Source of the DNA: Sordariomycetes sp. S80-01Y
Lineage: Eukaryota; Ascomycota; Sordariomycetes
Assembly (NCBI GenBank): GCA_037042185.1
Contig: JAXQJY010000032.1
Coordinates: 2,728,001 to 2,792,000 of the forward strand
Direction: 5' to 3'
Length of the DNA stretch: 64,000 nucleotides
Under the pieces are notes generated by a model. It did no database searches and was not told where the DNA came from. It saw only the letters and a program-made list of their open reading frames with translations. How positions within the stretch are numbered: the first letter of the stretch is position 1; each line of letters opens with the position of its first letter. Shown here in pieces: positions 44,554-57,002 of this stretch. A program made the position numbers and the translations under genes.

Positions 44554-47476
44554 TCACATTAGGTCATCTAAGTCGTCATCATCGTCCCAGCCCAATTTTG
44601 AGTAGATAGACGGGTTCTTCTTCTTCTCGTCTCCGTTTTGTTGGGGAGTAGCCGTCACTGTTGGAGCTGCATTGTGTGATGCTCCATTCTTGATTGGGGT
44701 TTCAGGTACGTCAAACAGCCTCGCTGTAGCAACGCCTGGTCTGCTCGCCGGCTGCAGCCCGCTTGATCGCTTTGGCGTCGGCATATTCTGTGCGAGAGGT
44801 TGCGAGATTTTGCGCCGCTTCATTGGGGTTTCCGGTACCTCATCAATTCCGGAAGCAAATGAGCCCTGATTGCTGGCTGGTTTCCTTACGCTCATGGGTA
44901 TAGCAGGTGAGTCAGGCATGGTTGCTGTTCTTCGAGCCATTATAGGGGAGGAAGGTGGTATCATCGGCTCGGTCGCGGTAGAACGGCGCAGGAAGCTCGA
45001 GGCCGAAGACGCCTTCAGAGGTGTGTGGCCCACGACGTGCGGCGCCGAGACACCAAGTGCATCCCTTTGGCTGTCCCGAGGCAGCGTTCCAGGTACTGCA
45101 GGGCCTACACTAGAGGGCGGGACGATATCTTCTGTTGAGGGAAGCGGAATGTCCGCCGGAGTTCCAGGCTCCATTGGCATGGCATTCCTGAAACGTGGGT
45201 TTGCTGGTGTTGCCTTAATGATGCTGGAGCCACTTGCAACCCTTGCCCCTTTCCGAGGTTCTGCAAATGTCAGTATGGAGCCAGGGCGCAAGATTGGGGG
45301 GGAAGCAACTCACTCTTCGCAGATAGCGCGGTTGTGACCTTGCGCTCAGCCGCCTCAGTCATTGCCTTACCAACGACCTCTCGATTTGGCTTCCTGATAC
45401 TTGAAATCGCATCCTTCAGCTCAGCTTCTAATCTAGCTTTCTTGGCCGTTCTGTCCTCTTTCAGATCTGCCATGCTCGTGCTCCTTGAGAGTGACGATCG
45501 CGAAGATGGGCGCTGATGCGGTTCCTTCAGATCAGGGTCGCTGTTCTCGCGCTTGATGCTTGGTAGCTTTGTGGAAGTTCGCATCATCTCAGCAATGGCA
45601 CTTGGAGCTCGTGAGATGCTGCGTCTGTTCTGTTGCTCATAAGACAGAGCACGTTCCAATGTTCTTGGTTCTTGTTTGGGCGCTGCTCGCTTTGTGGCGG
45701 CCCCGGGCTTCTGAGAGCCGCTGGAAGTCCGCTTGAGCGATCTCAACTTGGACTTTGGCTTGGCTGGCGAAATGATCACTGGTCCGCCAAGCTTTCGGCT
45801 CAGATTATCGCACATCTCGGGCAGTCGAGAGGAAAAGAAAGGCACCAGCACATCGATGCAGAAGTCCTTCAAGGGCTCCGAAGACGCGTTTTGCTGATCT
45901 CCGCCAACAGTAGGTGTTGCAACTTGAGAGTCTTGTAGCAGGAGTTGCGCGTCTGAAGCGATAGACTGCCAGATTGTAAGGCGGTCACCATGGGCATCAA
46001 CGAGCAGAGGGAGGTTGTGCTTGTTGCGCTTCTTGGAGGACGGTGGTGCCATAGCATCTGGTTGTGACTCCGTAGCACCGGACAATTGTGGCAAGCTGTC
46101 ATCCGCTGCGTGTTCTTGAGGTTGCAGCTTCTCCAACGCGAGGATCTCCAGAATGAGGATCATTTGAAGTTGTGTCTCACGGGTTCGTAAGAGTGAGACT
46201 CGTTCCTTAACTTGCTCCATCGTGATGCCTCCCTCATCGTCCTCATCCAGCTCTGGCTTGTTCCCGGACCACCAGGCTTGGACTCTCTCATCTTCGTGAG
46301 GATAGAGCGCGTTCTTTCCAATCTTCACCTTCTTAGAACGACGTTTCTTCTTCGCTCCCTCGTCTGAGCTGTCTACAGCTGGCTTGATCTTAGAGATGAG
46401 ATCCGGTAGGGTCTCACGGTACTTTTTGTCAACCTGGACCGTTGTGATGACCATGCTTTTGAGGAACTCGATGAGGTCATTCATGTCGAGATTCGACTCC
46501 AGATCAAGATGGAAAGCTGAGCGAGCGCGTGATAAAGGTCCTTTGGCGAAGTACGCCAGCGAGCCCTTGGACTTGTACAAAGCCTCAAAGTACTGTGCCC
46601 GAACGTTGTCGAAGATGCTTTCTGCAGTTTGCTGCTGTTCGGCTTCGGCTGCCACTGTCGGAGCCATCAACGGCTTGTCGACTACAGAAAGAGCTGTCTG
46701 AGGCACCTTCGAACCTTCGGTTTGAGAGACACCTCCAGACCCAAGGCGCCCTGCCTCATCGAGTGTAGCAACAGACTGCGACCGGGCTCTCTTCCTCACA
46801 AGCGTCTGGATTGCTTCCATAGCCGACCTCTTCTCTTTCACAATGGGTCCAGTTTTGGGGGTCGGAATATTCGTAGTTGAGTTTGCTTCGGACGATGCCT
46901 CCTTCGTTGGATAAAATCGTTGGCGACAGACTACCGTGGCCTGCTCTCCGATAGCCTCGAGATTGACCCATGACCCCAATTTGCAAGCAACGTATAGACC
47001 GTTTCCATCTCTTTCAATCGCAAAAACTGACCGTTTGGACTCGAGCCGAGCTATGAGAACACTCGGGGTCGATCCCATCCGGCTTTCGAGGTCGAGGATC
47101 TTGATGTTCGATTCGAATGCTTGGGTGGCTGGCAAGTCACGGCGCGGTGCACCGAGGTCGAGGTAGGATAAAGACAGATGCTCTCGAGGTAGCAACATTA
47201 GAGGCTGGAGGGATCGAGGAGGGATGGACATGTTCGGCGGATGTGGCTATACTGGTCAGAAATGGCTACGACGGGCCGTAACCGCGTGCTCACCTTTAGT
47301 GTGATCGATGGCTTGAGGAGAGACTCAGTGGTTACGGAATCTGATCTCTTCCTCTTCCGACTCTCTGAAAGCGGCGGATTGCCATCGTTGCGGTTCAAGC
47401 TTCCTTCTGATGTGGGCGTGAGGATGCCAGAGCGTGGACGCGACGCGTCTGCGTCTGGCACAATGGAGGAGGACAT
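44554..47476 (-). CDS. SLD3: DNA replication initiation factor Sld3
   Basis: Sld3 (Treslin in animals) brings Cdc45 to loaded MCM2-7 and, once phosphorylated by S-CDK, binds Dpb11. Exons 47294-47476, 45314-47246 and 44554-45260 encode 940 residues. The Sld3/Treslin Cdc45-binding domain is recognised in the middle: SIFDNVRAQYFEALYKSKGSLAYFAKGPLSRAR near 290-320, and IGKNALYPHEDERVQAWWSG followed by LLRTRETQLQMILILEILALE near 390-450. The C-terminal part is disordered, Ser/Pro-rich, and holds several CDK consensus sites (TPLK, TPMK, TPKR, TPIK). It ends in an acidic patch, WDDDDDLDDLM. The first intron (47 nt) puts PHPPN ahead of an internal Met; without it translation would begin at that Met and lose 61 residues containing a nuclear-type SRKRKRSDS. 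An ACGCGT element lies upstream. Confidence 0.9.
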
Positions 47477-48597
47477 GAAGCGGAATTCATGGATCGTGCA
47501 GCAGTTCTGTAAATTTCATAAAGGCGGGTGTGTGGTGTTAGGTTTCGAGGAGTGATGGATACTGTATAGAGAACCCGAGTGTGTATGAGGCACTGGTAGA
47601 GGTGCGTGCGTGTAGAGCGTCGAGGTACTTAGGTCACGGTTCCGCGGGTGTGGCTGACCGACGCGTGCCACCGCTGCCAATAGCAGTGACGTCGGGGCAA
47701 ACGCGCTCAAAATTTAGGCCAGCCCCACCGAAGAAGCATCGATCGATCTCGACTTGATCAAGTCCTAAAACAAAACAAAGTCTTTATTTGCTGTTGATTA
47801 CTTTTTCTTCTTCTCTTTTTTTTGGGTTCAATGGGCTGTACGGCATCAATTATGCTGAGCTTGGTTGACTTTCCAAATCAGGGTTCTGACGTGTCTGAAC
47901 TCATAGCCGACGGGGACTTCGATCGCGGTATCCCGTAGCGCTTTGTGAGCAACACCTTTCCCTCTTCGAAGTATTGGAAAGTCCGCCTGCATAAAGTGCT
48001 ATTTATTGCAATTGCGTTCCCGTGAGGCAAAGGCCGTGACTTGAGTATGCTTTCGGTGTGTATTTATGTTTAGGACGGGCCAGGGTAATGAAGACAGCCC
48101 TAAGGCGTATCTGGAGTGGTAACGGGAGAGCTCGTACGTCCAGGCTATTTTGACATCATCAAGCAAACTGCGGTTTTCACTCACCAGAAGAGCCGCTTTC
48201 CTTGACGCTTCAGATGCTTCAGGTGTACAATCTCAAATCCATGGCCCCATGAAAGCCCCATGCCTGGCCTCGACTCGAGTCCAGTCAACCGCTAGGCCTT
48301 CCGCGGGTGCCCCGCGATGGAGGGGCGGAATGCCCGAAAGGGGTAACAATTAGCACTCCGATTGTGGAAGCTTCAGACTCATCACGACATTTTTCAAGGG
48401 CAACTCGATACCTTTCTCACAACCTGGTTACCTTCAATCCCCTTCGAACTCGTCAGATCATAGCCGCCGCTATTCGTTTCGACAATCAGTAATATCCGCA
48501 GTCCAGCAAATAACGATTTCATCCGGTTGAGCACATCGACGAAACTTCTTGACTCACCCAACTCAGGGGCACATTAGCATTTCCACAGGTCAACATC
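47477..48597. other. Divergent intergenic region between SLD3 and the HAD phosphatase gene
   Basis: About 1.1 kb holding both promoters. A T-rich run near 47800-47823 may be a nucleosome-free stretch. No gene or RNA is seen. Confidence 0.5.
47661..47666. promoter_or_regulatory. MCB-like element (ACGCGT) upstream of SLD3
   Basis: A perfect ACGCGT sits about 185 bp upstream of the SLD3 ATG. A second copy at 47443-47448 lies inside exon 1. The upstream copy has the same spacing from the start codon as the copy at MCM7. MBF control is inferred. Confidence 0.45.
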
Positions 48598-49415
48598 ATG
48601 GGCTCCTTACCTAAATTCGATGCGCCGGCTGAGCGTGTTGCTTTCGATGGCTTCCTCTTCGATATGGACGGAACCATCATTGACTCGACGCAAGCCGTCA
48701 TCAAGCACTGGCACACGTATGCTCAGTCTCGACTTTCCCCTCTGAATTCACACTGACACGCAATCAGTATCGGCAAAGAAATCGGCGTCGACCCAGTGAC
48801 TATACTTGAGACGTCTCACGGCCGTCGCAGCATCGACGTCCTACGAATCTTGGCTCCCGAGAAGGCCACGCTTGAGTGTAAGTCTAGTCCTAATGATACG
48901 CCCAGCAGACTGGCCTGACGACAGCAGACACCCGCGAGATGGAGGGCCGCCTGCCCATAGAGCACTCAACCGAGGCCATCGAGGTCCCTGGTGCGCGCTC
49001 CCTCCTCGACACCCTGATCAAGAACTCCAGCCCCTGGGCAATTGTCACATCAGGAACCACACCCCTCGTGACGGGCTGGTTGAAGGTGCTCAACCTCGCC
49101 ATCCCCGAACACTTGGTCACCGCAGAATCCGTGCAGAACGGAAAACCTGACCCGACATGCTACCGCATTGGCCGTGAGAAGCTTGGTCTGCAGGATGACG
49201 GCAAGGACTTGCTCGTCTTTGAGGACGCGCCCGCTGGTATCAAAGCCGGCAAGGCAGCAGGTTGCAAGGTGGTTGGCTTGGTGACGAGCCACACTGCCGA
49301 GCAGGTTGCAGCGGCTGGGCCCGATTGGATTGTCAAGGACCTCGAGTCTGTCAAGGTCGTTGGCCAGGAAGGAGGCAAAGTTGTGCTCGAAATCACCAAC
49401 GCATTGAGGATTTGA
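48598..49415 (+). CDS. HAD-family phosphatase, glycerol-3-phosphatase/2-deoxyglucose-6-phosphatase type
   Basis: Exons 48598-48716, 48768-48877 and 48928-49415 encode 238 residues. All HAD motifs are intact: motif I DMDGT (nucleophile and acid/base Asp) near residue 23, motif II TSGTT, motif III lysine in GKPDPTCY, motif IV FEDAPAGIKAGKAAGCKVVG. Overall length and the sequence SHGRRSIDVLRILAPEKA plus IEVPGARSLLDTL fit the yeast Gpp1/Gpp2 and Dog1/Dog2 group. Gpp enzymes make glycerol for osmotic balance; Dog enzymes remove phosphate from 2-deoxyglucose 6-phosphate. Sequence alone does not separate the two here. It is probably cytosolic, with no signal peptide. Introns are 50-51 nt with good branch sites (CTGAC). 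Confidence 0.9.
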
Positions 49416-52400
49416 TTGAGAAGAAGGGGGGTTCAGAAGAGGGGTTGCGGACAAGGGGTGAAAACGCCAATATACTGATATCGCGTTCCATAGAACATAG
49501 ACAATCCCATCAACCCATCTCGATTTATGGGAAAATTTTCGACAGCTTAATTTCGCATGTGTCAAATAAGCGGTGGTTCATCGGGAGACACGGAGGTCTT
49601 AGATGTCGCCCTCAGATCAGAGACAGACCCCCTTTTCCAGGAACAAGTGGTAGCGTGCGCATTGAGCGCCAGACTCCCTAGCATTTGTCGCTCTGCCCTT
49701 GAGAAAGTGATCGACTTTACAATCAGTCGTCATCGTGCATATTGAAATCTTGCCTTCCTCTCCCACGAAACATCTTCAGCAGTTCACGCTTGCCTCTCAG
49801 CTGTGCTGACACACTGTCGTCACTGGTAAGACAAGTTCTTTGAAAAGAACAATACGCCCACCCTCTCTCACTGTTGGCGACGTGTGTCTCGTCTAGCTCT
49901 GACCATGGAGAACACAAAACTTTCCGCGCCAATGGGCATTGCGCAATACGGAGGTGCGAAGGAGGGAGCAACACGACGGTTGCGACTTAGCAATTTCCGT
50001 TTACGACAGGCCTTCCATGCTTTCCAGAAATACAGACAGTGCCTTGATGGTTGAGAGGCGTTCACAATGGGTTACACATCACCGCAACGAGGCCTATTCC
50101 CCGCCCCAAATATGGAAGCCGACCAGAACTCGTGAACACTTGCCGGCGTGAGACTGACATTTGGTCGCGTTACACGTCAGCCACAACCAGGCGAGGTCAT
50201 TTCACGAGACGCGGCTGGAAATAGCCCTTGAGTGACATATGCCCGCTGCATCCAGGAACGGTGGACAGGGAATCTAACTCCTTTGTTGCACAGCATGCCT
50301 CGGCTCACTGACGAGTGAAGACTAGCAGCTTGAACAACGATCAGCCCTCCCAGCACAATGGATGAGACGGGGGCTCGCACGGCACTGTTGTACGACGTGA
50401 GTAGAAATGAAGCCCATGCAAGGTCCCACGGCCATAGTGCCATGGTATTATTACATGTAGACAGTGCATGGTGCCAAATCCGCTGGCTTGAGGCAAAAGC
50501 TAGACCGCGATGAGCGAAGTAGCAGAGGATCACGAATTCTTCTTAATGCTCCCGCTGACTGTTTAGTGGCTGTGAATTTCATGAAGAAGCTGACTCGATG
50601 GCATGCTCAACTTGCCCGAGGGCTACGGTGTTACGTGGACGAGAGCTGACAATGGTGACCTACCCTGCACACGGGCTTATCATGGAATGTACGGTGTATT
50701 ATAGGTACTATGTCTTGTTAGAGCTTCATTGAGTTGAGTGGATATTCTCAAAGCATCGAGGCCCTTTAGTCGGTGGATTTCGGTACGATTACACCCGGAG
50801 AGGGGAGGTTGTTGGTATGGCCCATCGAACTACCGAGTCACGATGGTGGAGGATTAGCTCGATGAACGACTAGTGGTTCGAGCAAACAACGCAGAGATGG
50901 CTCACAACCAAACACCAGGCGTTTCAAGTCTCAATGGCTTACCGCCACTGAGTGCTTTTCGCATGCTTTTCGGCTCTTACCCACCGAGGTAACAGTAGGC
51001 TGCCATCTGACGATGGAAAAGGAGGGTGGAGGGGACGTCCGGAGGGGCTGCACAAGACGCCAAGCTGAATCGGCACAGTCATTCGACACCCACCGAGGAT
51101 TTTCGGGATCTCTCGATCGAGTCAGCAAATGCGAAGCTGCAAGCCCGGGCAGATGCAGCTGCGCGGACACGCTCAGGTGCGGCGCTTAACGCTGGAGGCA
51201 GTCCGACAGAAACATCCGATCGACGTCGTGCCTTACCCGAAACGTCGTCTGCTCTGCCTCAGATCCGGACCGAGTTGCTGCCATTCGGCCGTAGTTCCAG
51301 ACCCTAGAATGTCGTTTTGGGGGCGGGGGTCTAGCCCTCGTCGACCCCCGGCATCCCAGCAGAGGTGAGGATGTCAGCCACGCGCCAGCGTGACTTTCCT
51401 CTTTGTCTCGAGGGGGGCTGAGATGCTTTTGACGTGCAGGCATCACCGCGCGGTGGCGCTCGTCATTCGTGCGATGCAGCTGGCGTCTACCAGTGGTGAG
51501 ACCGTCCACTTTTGGGTCCATTCTACACGTGGCCGTCCGGGCCCGAGATGGCACTAAATTGCCCGCCCCTGACCCCTGCTTGACTGTCCGTGCGGTGGCC
51601 ACTGGCTACCAACCACAATCGCGCTCTGCCTCTAGCTGTCCCCAACGGGTTGGCGTGAGAGAAGTCTCCGAGAGATTGAGATTCCTAGATGACAAGGAAT
51701 TGGAAAATTTCACCTGGAGATACGACTCCAAGCTTGCTGATCCGGGTCAAAGCGGCAGATGCGGTGGATCTCGAGCCTGTGCGGGAGCGACGGAGCCCTT
51801 TTTAGGATCCAGGGTTGATGCATCCCCAGGCGCTTGCAAGCAGGTTGCAATGCAACACAACGGCTGATGCGGTTGGTCTGTCACTTACCAAGTTCCCTTC
51901 ATTTGACGAGGCGTCCGTCGTAGCGGTCATGATGGGCCCGCGCTGCGCTGAACGGAGCAAGTCCCAAAGCAGAGCGAGGGTCCGAGCAGCGCAATTACGA
52001 TTACGGTCGACTGATGATGGCACCTTACGAAGCACTCCATACGAAGTAAGTCATTGCCAATCCGTCACTGCGGAAAGAGGGTCGACTGGGGCTTCGGAAA
52101 TATCTGCAACTGGGACTCGGAGCCACCTCACGCACCCAGTCTGCCAGTGCAGTGCGCGGAGCAGCTCCGGGGACCAATCAAGACGCGCCGCTCCCCTTGG
52201 ATGCCAAGCCCAAACCCATCAAGTCCTCTCAGCTCGGAGTTGTCGCTTTGATGGCTTCATTTGTCTTTGCAAGGTGATCAGGAGGCGCTGTATCCGTCTT
52301 TACCGCCCCGATTGCATGCTGCATGGAGCGGGTGTGAGGCGGCTTCCACGCCTCAGATCTTCGGGCTGTCCGCAATGAGACCCAGAGACCAGGAGACCTC

Positions 52401-55400
52401 ATCTCTTTGGGCAGAAGTAAGGTCGAGACACAGGCCCCCGCGGCAACGGCCGTACCGGAGGGGCGCGCAATGAGGCAAGCCAGCCACTCGTGTGAAGGGG
52501 GTGCGTCGATCTCAGCGCCATCGCTGCATACCTGGCATACCTGGGGCTGAAGCGGCGAAGCCACGGACTATTTGCATGTGCCGACGTTAACTCTCGAGCG
52601 TACCGGACCGCCGGGTTTGCTTTTGGTCCCTGGGGCGGAAGCTGGGCGCGCGTGGCCTTTGGAATAATTGAGCGCAACTTAGAGTTGACGACGTCAGCGA
52701 CTGAAGGAGAAGGGATCGACAGATCTTCACTCGGCAGGCCCCGATCCACGATGTTGGGGTCAGATCTGCCCATCTTGAGCCGTTTGAGAGTTCAAACTTT
52801 TAAGGAGCATTGGACACGGTTCAGCTAACATCCGGCGAGCAGTGTGTTTCCACGAGCACGAGGCCATGTTTCCCTGGCTATGATTAATCTGAGATTACCA
52901 TGTCAGTCACTGATATCCATTAGCCGCGGTCGGCCATGCCGTCAAGGCACTTCGATGGGGATTCCCGATTCAGTGTCAATGGCAACGGCTATGATAATGG
53001 CAGTCAGCCCGATTCAGTCTTGGTTGCGGAATGGAGCCTCCGTAACAGATGATACCCTCGAAGGCCTAGAACGGCCGACCCCGGTACCGCCGTCCTCTGC
53101 TATCATTGGCTAGATCCTCAGATGGAACCGCCTAACCGACGGTCTTCTCCGCTGGGCGGGTCCCGGCGGTCATCCGAGCACGTGGAGTAGCGTAGGATCA
53201 GGCTTGACACACTCTCCCCCAGTTGGCTGCTCAACTGGCAGTGCATCGACGGCTCCAAAGGCTGTTCAGATTGCTTCATGTCGGTGTAGGTGCGAAAAGC
53301 ATCGTGGTGGAACCTTGTTTCTTTGACTGGGCAAGGCTCGCCCATCGGGCACCTAGATGTCCACACCATCCTAAGACTTGTAGAGCGCGAGGTTAGGAGT
53401 GCTTAGACTAGAACCCCCAGCGTCCCAGCGCCCCAGCGATGAGAATTGTACGCCTCGTCTTTCTGTTCGAGGGCCAACAGCCTCGACCAGAGTCTAATGC
53501 AAGCAACTGTCGTAAACGGATGAATCAGGTCTTGCCTTTCCGGGCGTTAAAAGACTCGGACGAGACGGCATGAGGCTTCCAAGGTCCGGCTTTGTGGGGG
53601 GCAGCAGCCTGAGCCACGCGCTCTGTTTACGGTGAGGAGCGCAAGGCTACTGCGGCGTGCCAACGAAGCCAAGGCCTGGCGGCGGTTTCGGACGGAAGTA
53701 ATTGCCGGGCTCCACGGCTGGTCGCTGAACGCACGTATGCTCAGTCCTTTTCGACATGGCTACCATACTGAAGTAAATGTTGGTGTTGGGGCATATGCAG
53801 GCAGGACGCTTCAGGTGATGGCTGGACTTCCATGTGCAGGTCTCCCATCCTACAAAAATAGCAGTAAATGTGCGGCGGGCGTGACACGAGTGCGACGGCC
53901 ATGGCGCGAAAGAGAGATCTCATCCAAGTGGTCCGGCCCCTGCCAGTGACGGTGGGGGTGGACACCCAGCAGATGACGAGCTTAGATCCTCTAGGAGCGA
54001 CTGGTCCCAAGAGGCTGGAGACGGATCTCCGTTCACATCCCTAGGCCTGGCTGCAATAACTGACTCGCTGAGGGCATACTATTATGGCTCGAGGGATCCA
54101 TATTGGAGGGCACGGTTTGATGAGCTGGTGTTAGGTGAATGGGACCCAGCCTGGCAGAGACCCCGACAAGGGCGCGTTGCGCGTCTGTAGCAAGGGATGT
54201 TGCGCATGGGCACACGGAGGGCACGAGAGGAGTGGGAGAGGAGGAGGGGTAGTTCTGATCCGCATGCGGCACAGAAGGGCAGAAGGAGAAGGTAGTGGTT
54301 GTTGTTGTCGTCCATCAGCGAGGAGACCTTGGCCTTGACTTTGTTGACGCAGCACAGAAGCGGTGGTTGTGGTGAGCTTCTGCACGGATGCAGGACGCGA
54401 CTGCTGGGCGAGAACTTCCAGGCCGCGCGCTGTGGCCGGGCCACTCCCAGTGGGGCACCACCCTGGAGCACCCTGGCAAGCCTGGGTTGCTTGGTGCAGT
54501 GGGCGGCAAGAACCCGGGCACCTCCACTGGGTTCCAAGGGTGAGGTCAAGTTGGTTCAAGACAGGTGCTCGTTGTACTCCGTACCTCGGATCCCTCACTT
54601 CAGGTCTTCGAAGGCCCCGTTCGAAGGCCCCGGTCACCGGTACTCATCTTGCCTCGCAGCGTACCGACAACACTGTCGATGAGGGTGGTGATTGAGGAGG
54701 TGGTCGGCGGCTACGAGCAGGCGCGCAAATGACCCAAAACCCGTATTCGGTCATGCCTGTGTTCCAAGTTGAACTGAGCTTTGACCCGATCGAGGTAGCT
54801 GGGTGAGTACGAGTACGGAGTACAGATGCATTTCCACGCCCCCTTCTCTTCCTGCTTGGACGACGTCCATTTCGTCCGGCCCTACCCTGCCCCACGACCA
54901 CGAGGTCTGAATCGGCAGTTCAGCTTTGGGATTTGTCACGCTGAGAAGCCATCGCACTGCCGTCACCAGCCAGCACCTTGAGACCCTTGGGGCTCAGCGT
55001 CCGTCCGTCATCACTGGAACCAATGTCGCTTCTCCCTGGTTTACCATCACTGAAGAAGTCAACAGCCCGCAGAAGTAAATCTGCAAAAGGCGCGACATTG
55101 TGTGACTATCCGTCTCTAGTGTGTAGCGCCCTTGATGCGGCTCTACCAATCCTTGTTGTTGTGGTTCTTGTTCCCTTGCCTACGATGATCGGTAAGGTGA
55201 TCGGTTAGGGTTCTCGACGGCCATGGCCACCACGACTGGTACTGCCGGCCTTGTCCGCCCAAGCACCATGGCAGGTGTTACAACAGGCAGCAGTTTCTTT
55301 CACGATGAAGTTTCTTGCACATTGATGTCACCGTGTCGGACAATTTCTTGGTAGAGAGGCTTTTCGACATGCGGCGGCCGAACATGCTGCAAAGAGCAGA

Positions 55401-55953
55401 AGCTGCCAGGGGGGGCTGGACCCAACGGGCGGATACTAGGAGACTTTGCAGGGCAGGCTGGAAGCCCACATCGCCAGCCAAGCATCTCGGCGTACGAAGG
55501 TAGGTAGGCGGGCCCCACAACCTGAAGCCACCGCTGGCAGCAGTGGCAGTGGCACTGGCAGACCAAGACCCTGGCGGTCCGCTCGCCTGCCAGTCACCGC
55601 TCCATCACCACCTCACCACCACACGATACTTTGGCTCTTGTGAAAGGTGACACCCCCCCTTCCGTGACTGCCGCCCTCCAAAGGAAACGGCGCTTGTCTG
55701 CTCGATCAATCCCTTGGCTGAGGCTACGCTACTTGGAACGACATTGGGTTGAGCTGAGGGAGAGCAGCTGAGATGATGGCCTGGCGACGAGCCACTACCC
55801 GACAGCTGTTCGGCAACTGTCGCTATCGGTGGATGCCGCGCTCGACAATTGAGACAAGGCCAACCTCTGTCTGGCCTTGCAGCGGCCACACGACACGAGT
55901 CCAAACCAAGAACCATGACTTTGACTGGGGCCAGCAAGTCCTGGGTCCTGACT

Positions 55954-55977
55954 CTGGGCTGGGCTGGGCTGGGCTGC
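55954..55977 (+). repeat. Short GGGCT tandem repeat
   Basis: About five head-to-tail GGGCT pentamers occur within the noncoding stretch, with related CTGGGCT words near 56038-56055. It resembles a plain microsatellite and not a telomere repeat. Confidence 0.8.
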
Positions 55978-56138
55978 GAGAGAAGCTGCAGCTGGAGGCC
56001 GGTGCAGGCCCTGCAGGGCTGGATTGGAGTCTGCTAGGGCCTGGGCTGGGCTCGGCTGACCTGCCGCGCCCCGTGGTGAGGGTCTCGGACCTCGATCGCA
56101 CGCCCACGCCACGCCCACTGCTGCCAGTGCACGCCCGC

Positions 56139-56163
56139 GCCCACTCCCACTCCCACTCCCACT
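56139..56163 (+). repeat. Short CCCACT tandem repeat
   Basis: Four hexamers of CCCACT lie about 0.85 kb upstream of the homeobox ATG. It may be part of a pyrimidine-rich 5' leader. Confidence 0.8.
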
Positions 56164-57002
56164 TCGTCCAAGCCCCCTTCACCACCAGGCCCAGGCACAG
56201 CTCAACCAGGAAAAACACACACCCTCTGCCCAGACGGAGCATGATGCCAACCTTAATCTCCCATGCGGCCTGCGGTGAGTGCCAGCGGGGACGTTGCTGA
56301 GCCTGCGCTGATTCGTCTCTGCACCGCTCACTTGCCTCTGCCTCCCGTGGGCCTTGGCCTTGGTCCCCTCCTTGTGATGCAGGTTCCGTCGTGAGGGCAT
56401 CGAGCCTCTCGCCGGCCTGCTCCAGCCGGGCGGGTCGCCCGTCGACATCACAATGCCGGGGTAGACAGGGTTGGTACTAGATCAGGCACTCTGCTTGTCG
56501 AGCTGGTCCTGTGCGATCCTTTTCCTCCTCCCTCATGTCTTGCCTTTCCTCATCTACCCTCTCACTCCCCCTCGTGCTCCCCTCCCCTTCTTTGTTCAAC
56601 ACCAGACCCGACTCCATCCCCCTTTACGAACGTCATCCCGAGAGGGTAGAGCTTGAGTGAGCTTTGTCTCACGCTCTCTATACCCTGCTCGCTTCTCCGC
56701 GGCGTTACACGACCCAGAGGCCCAACTTCTTCATCCTTGCTGTTGTACCCCTTCGGAATCCTCGCTCGCCGACTCGATACCCTTGAAGGGGATATATTCC
56801 ACCAACTCCCACGAACCTCTCGAATCACTGCCCCAGACCCGACGGCGCTCTCGACACTCACTAGCAAATCCCACCTTAGTCACTCTTTACGGACTACGCT
56901 TTTTGAAGCTCTACCGGATCATTTAAACTTGAACCTCTGAAGGACACCTTGACTCGGAACGACTTACCTTTACGCTCACTGTTTGGCTGAAGCACGTTCA
57001 AA

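Larger units (their letters stand above)
49416..57002. other. Gene-poor 7.6-kb stretch upstream of the homeobox gene
   Basis: I find no convincing coding exon on either strand: open frames are short, overlap each other, mix codon usage and show no motif. No terminal repeats, transposase or reverse-transcriptase motifs, tRNA or CRISPR-like array is visible. Base composition is balanced and not obviously AT-biased, so it does not look like repeat-induced point mutation debris. The last kilobase is pyrimidine-rich and has a GGGCT run and a CCCACT run. A possible 5' leader intron for the homeobox gene is at 56275-56382 (GTGAGT donor, TGATGCAG acceptor). The stretch is best read as a large regulatory region plus a long 5' leader; a noncoding RNA gene cannot be excluded. 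Confidence 0.5.

Noticed and set aside
55954-55977. Interstitial telomere repeat
   Set aside because: The unit is GGGCT, not TTAGGG, and the run is only about five units long.
55773-56300. A 175-codon frame in the gene-poor stretch
   Set aside because: Its product is made of simple-sequence translations (GGGCT and CCCACT repeats) and it has no homologous block or splice partner.
49416-57002. A decayed transposable element in the gene-poor stretch
   Set aside because: I found no terminal repeats, target-site duplications, or transposase or reverse-transcriptase motifs; this is only a reading by eye and a self-alignment could overturn it.
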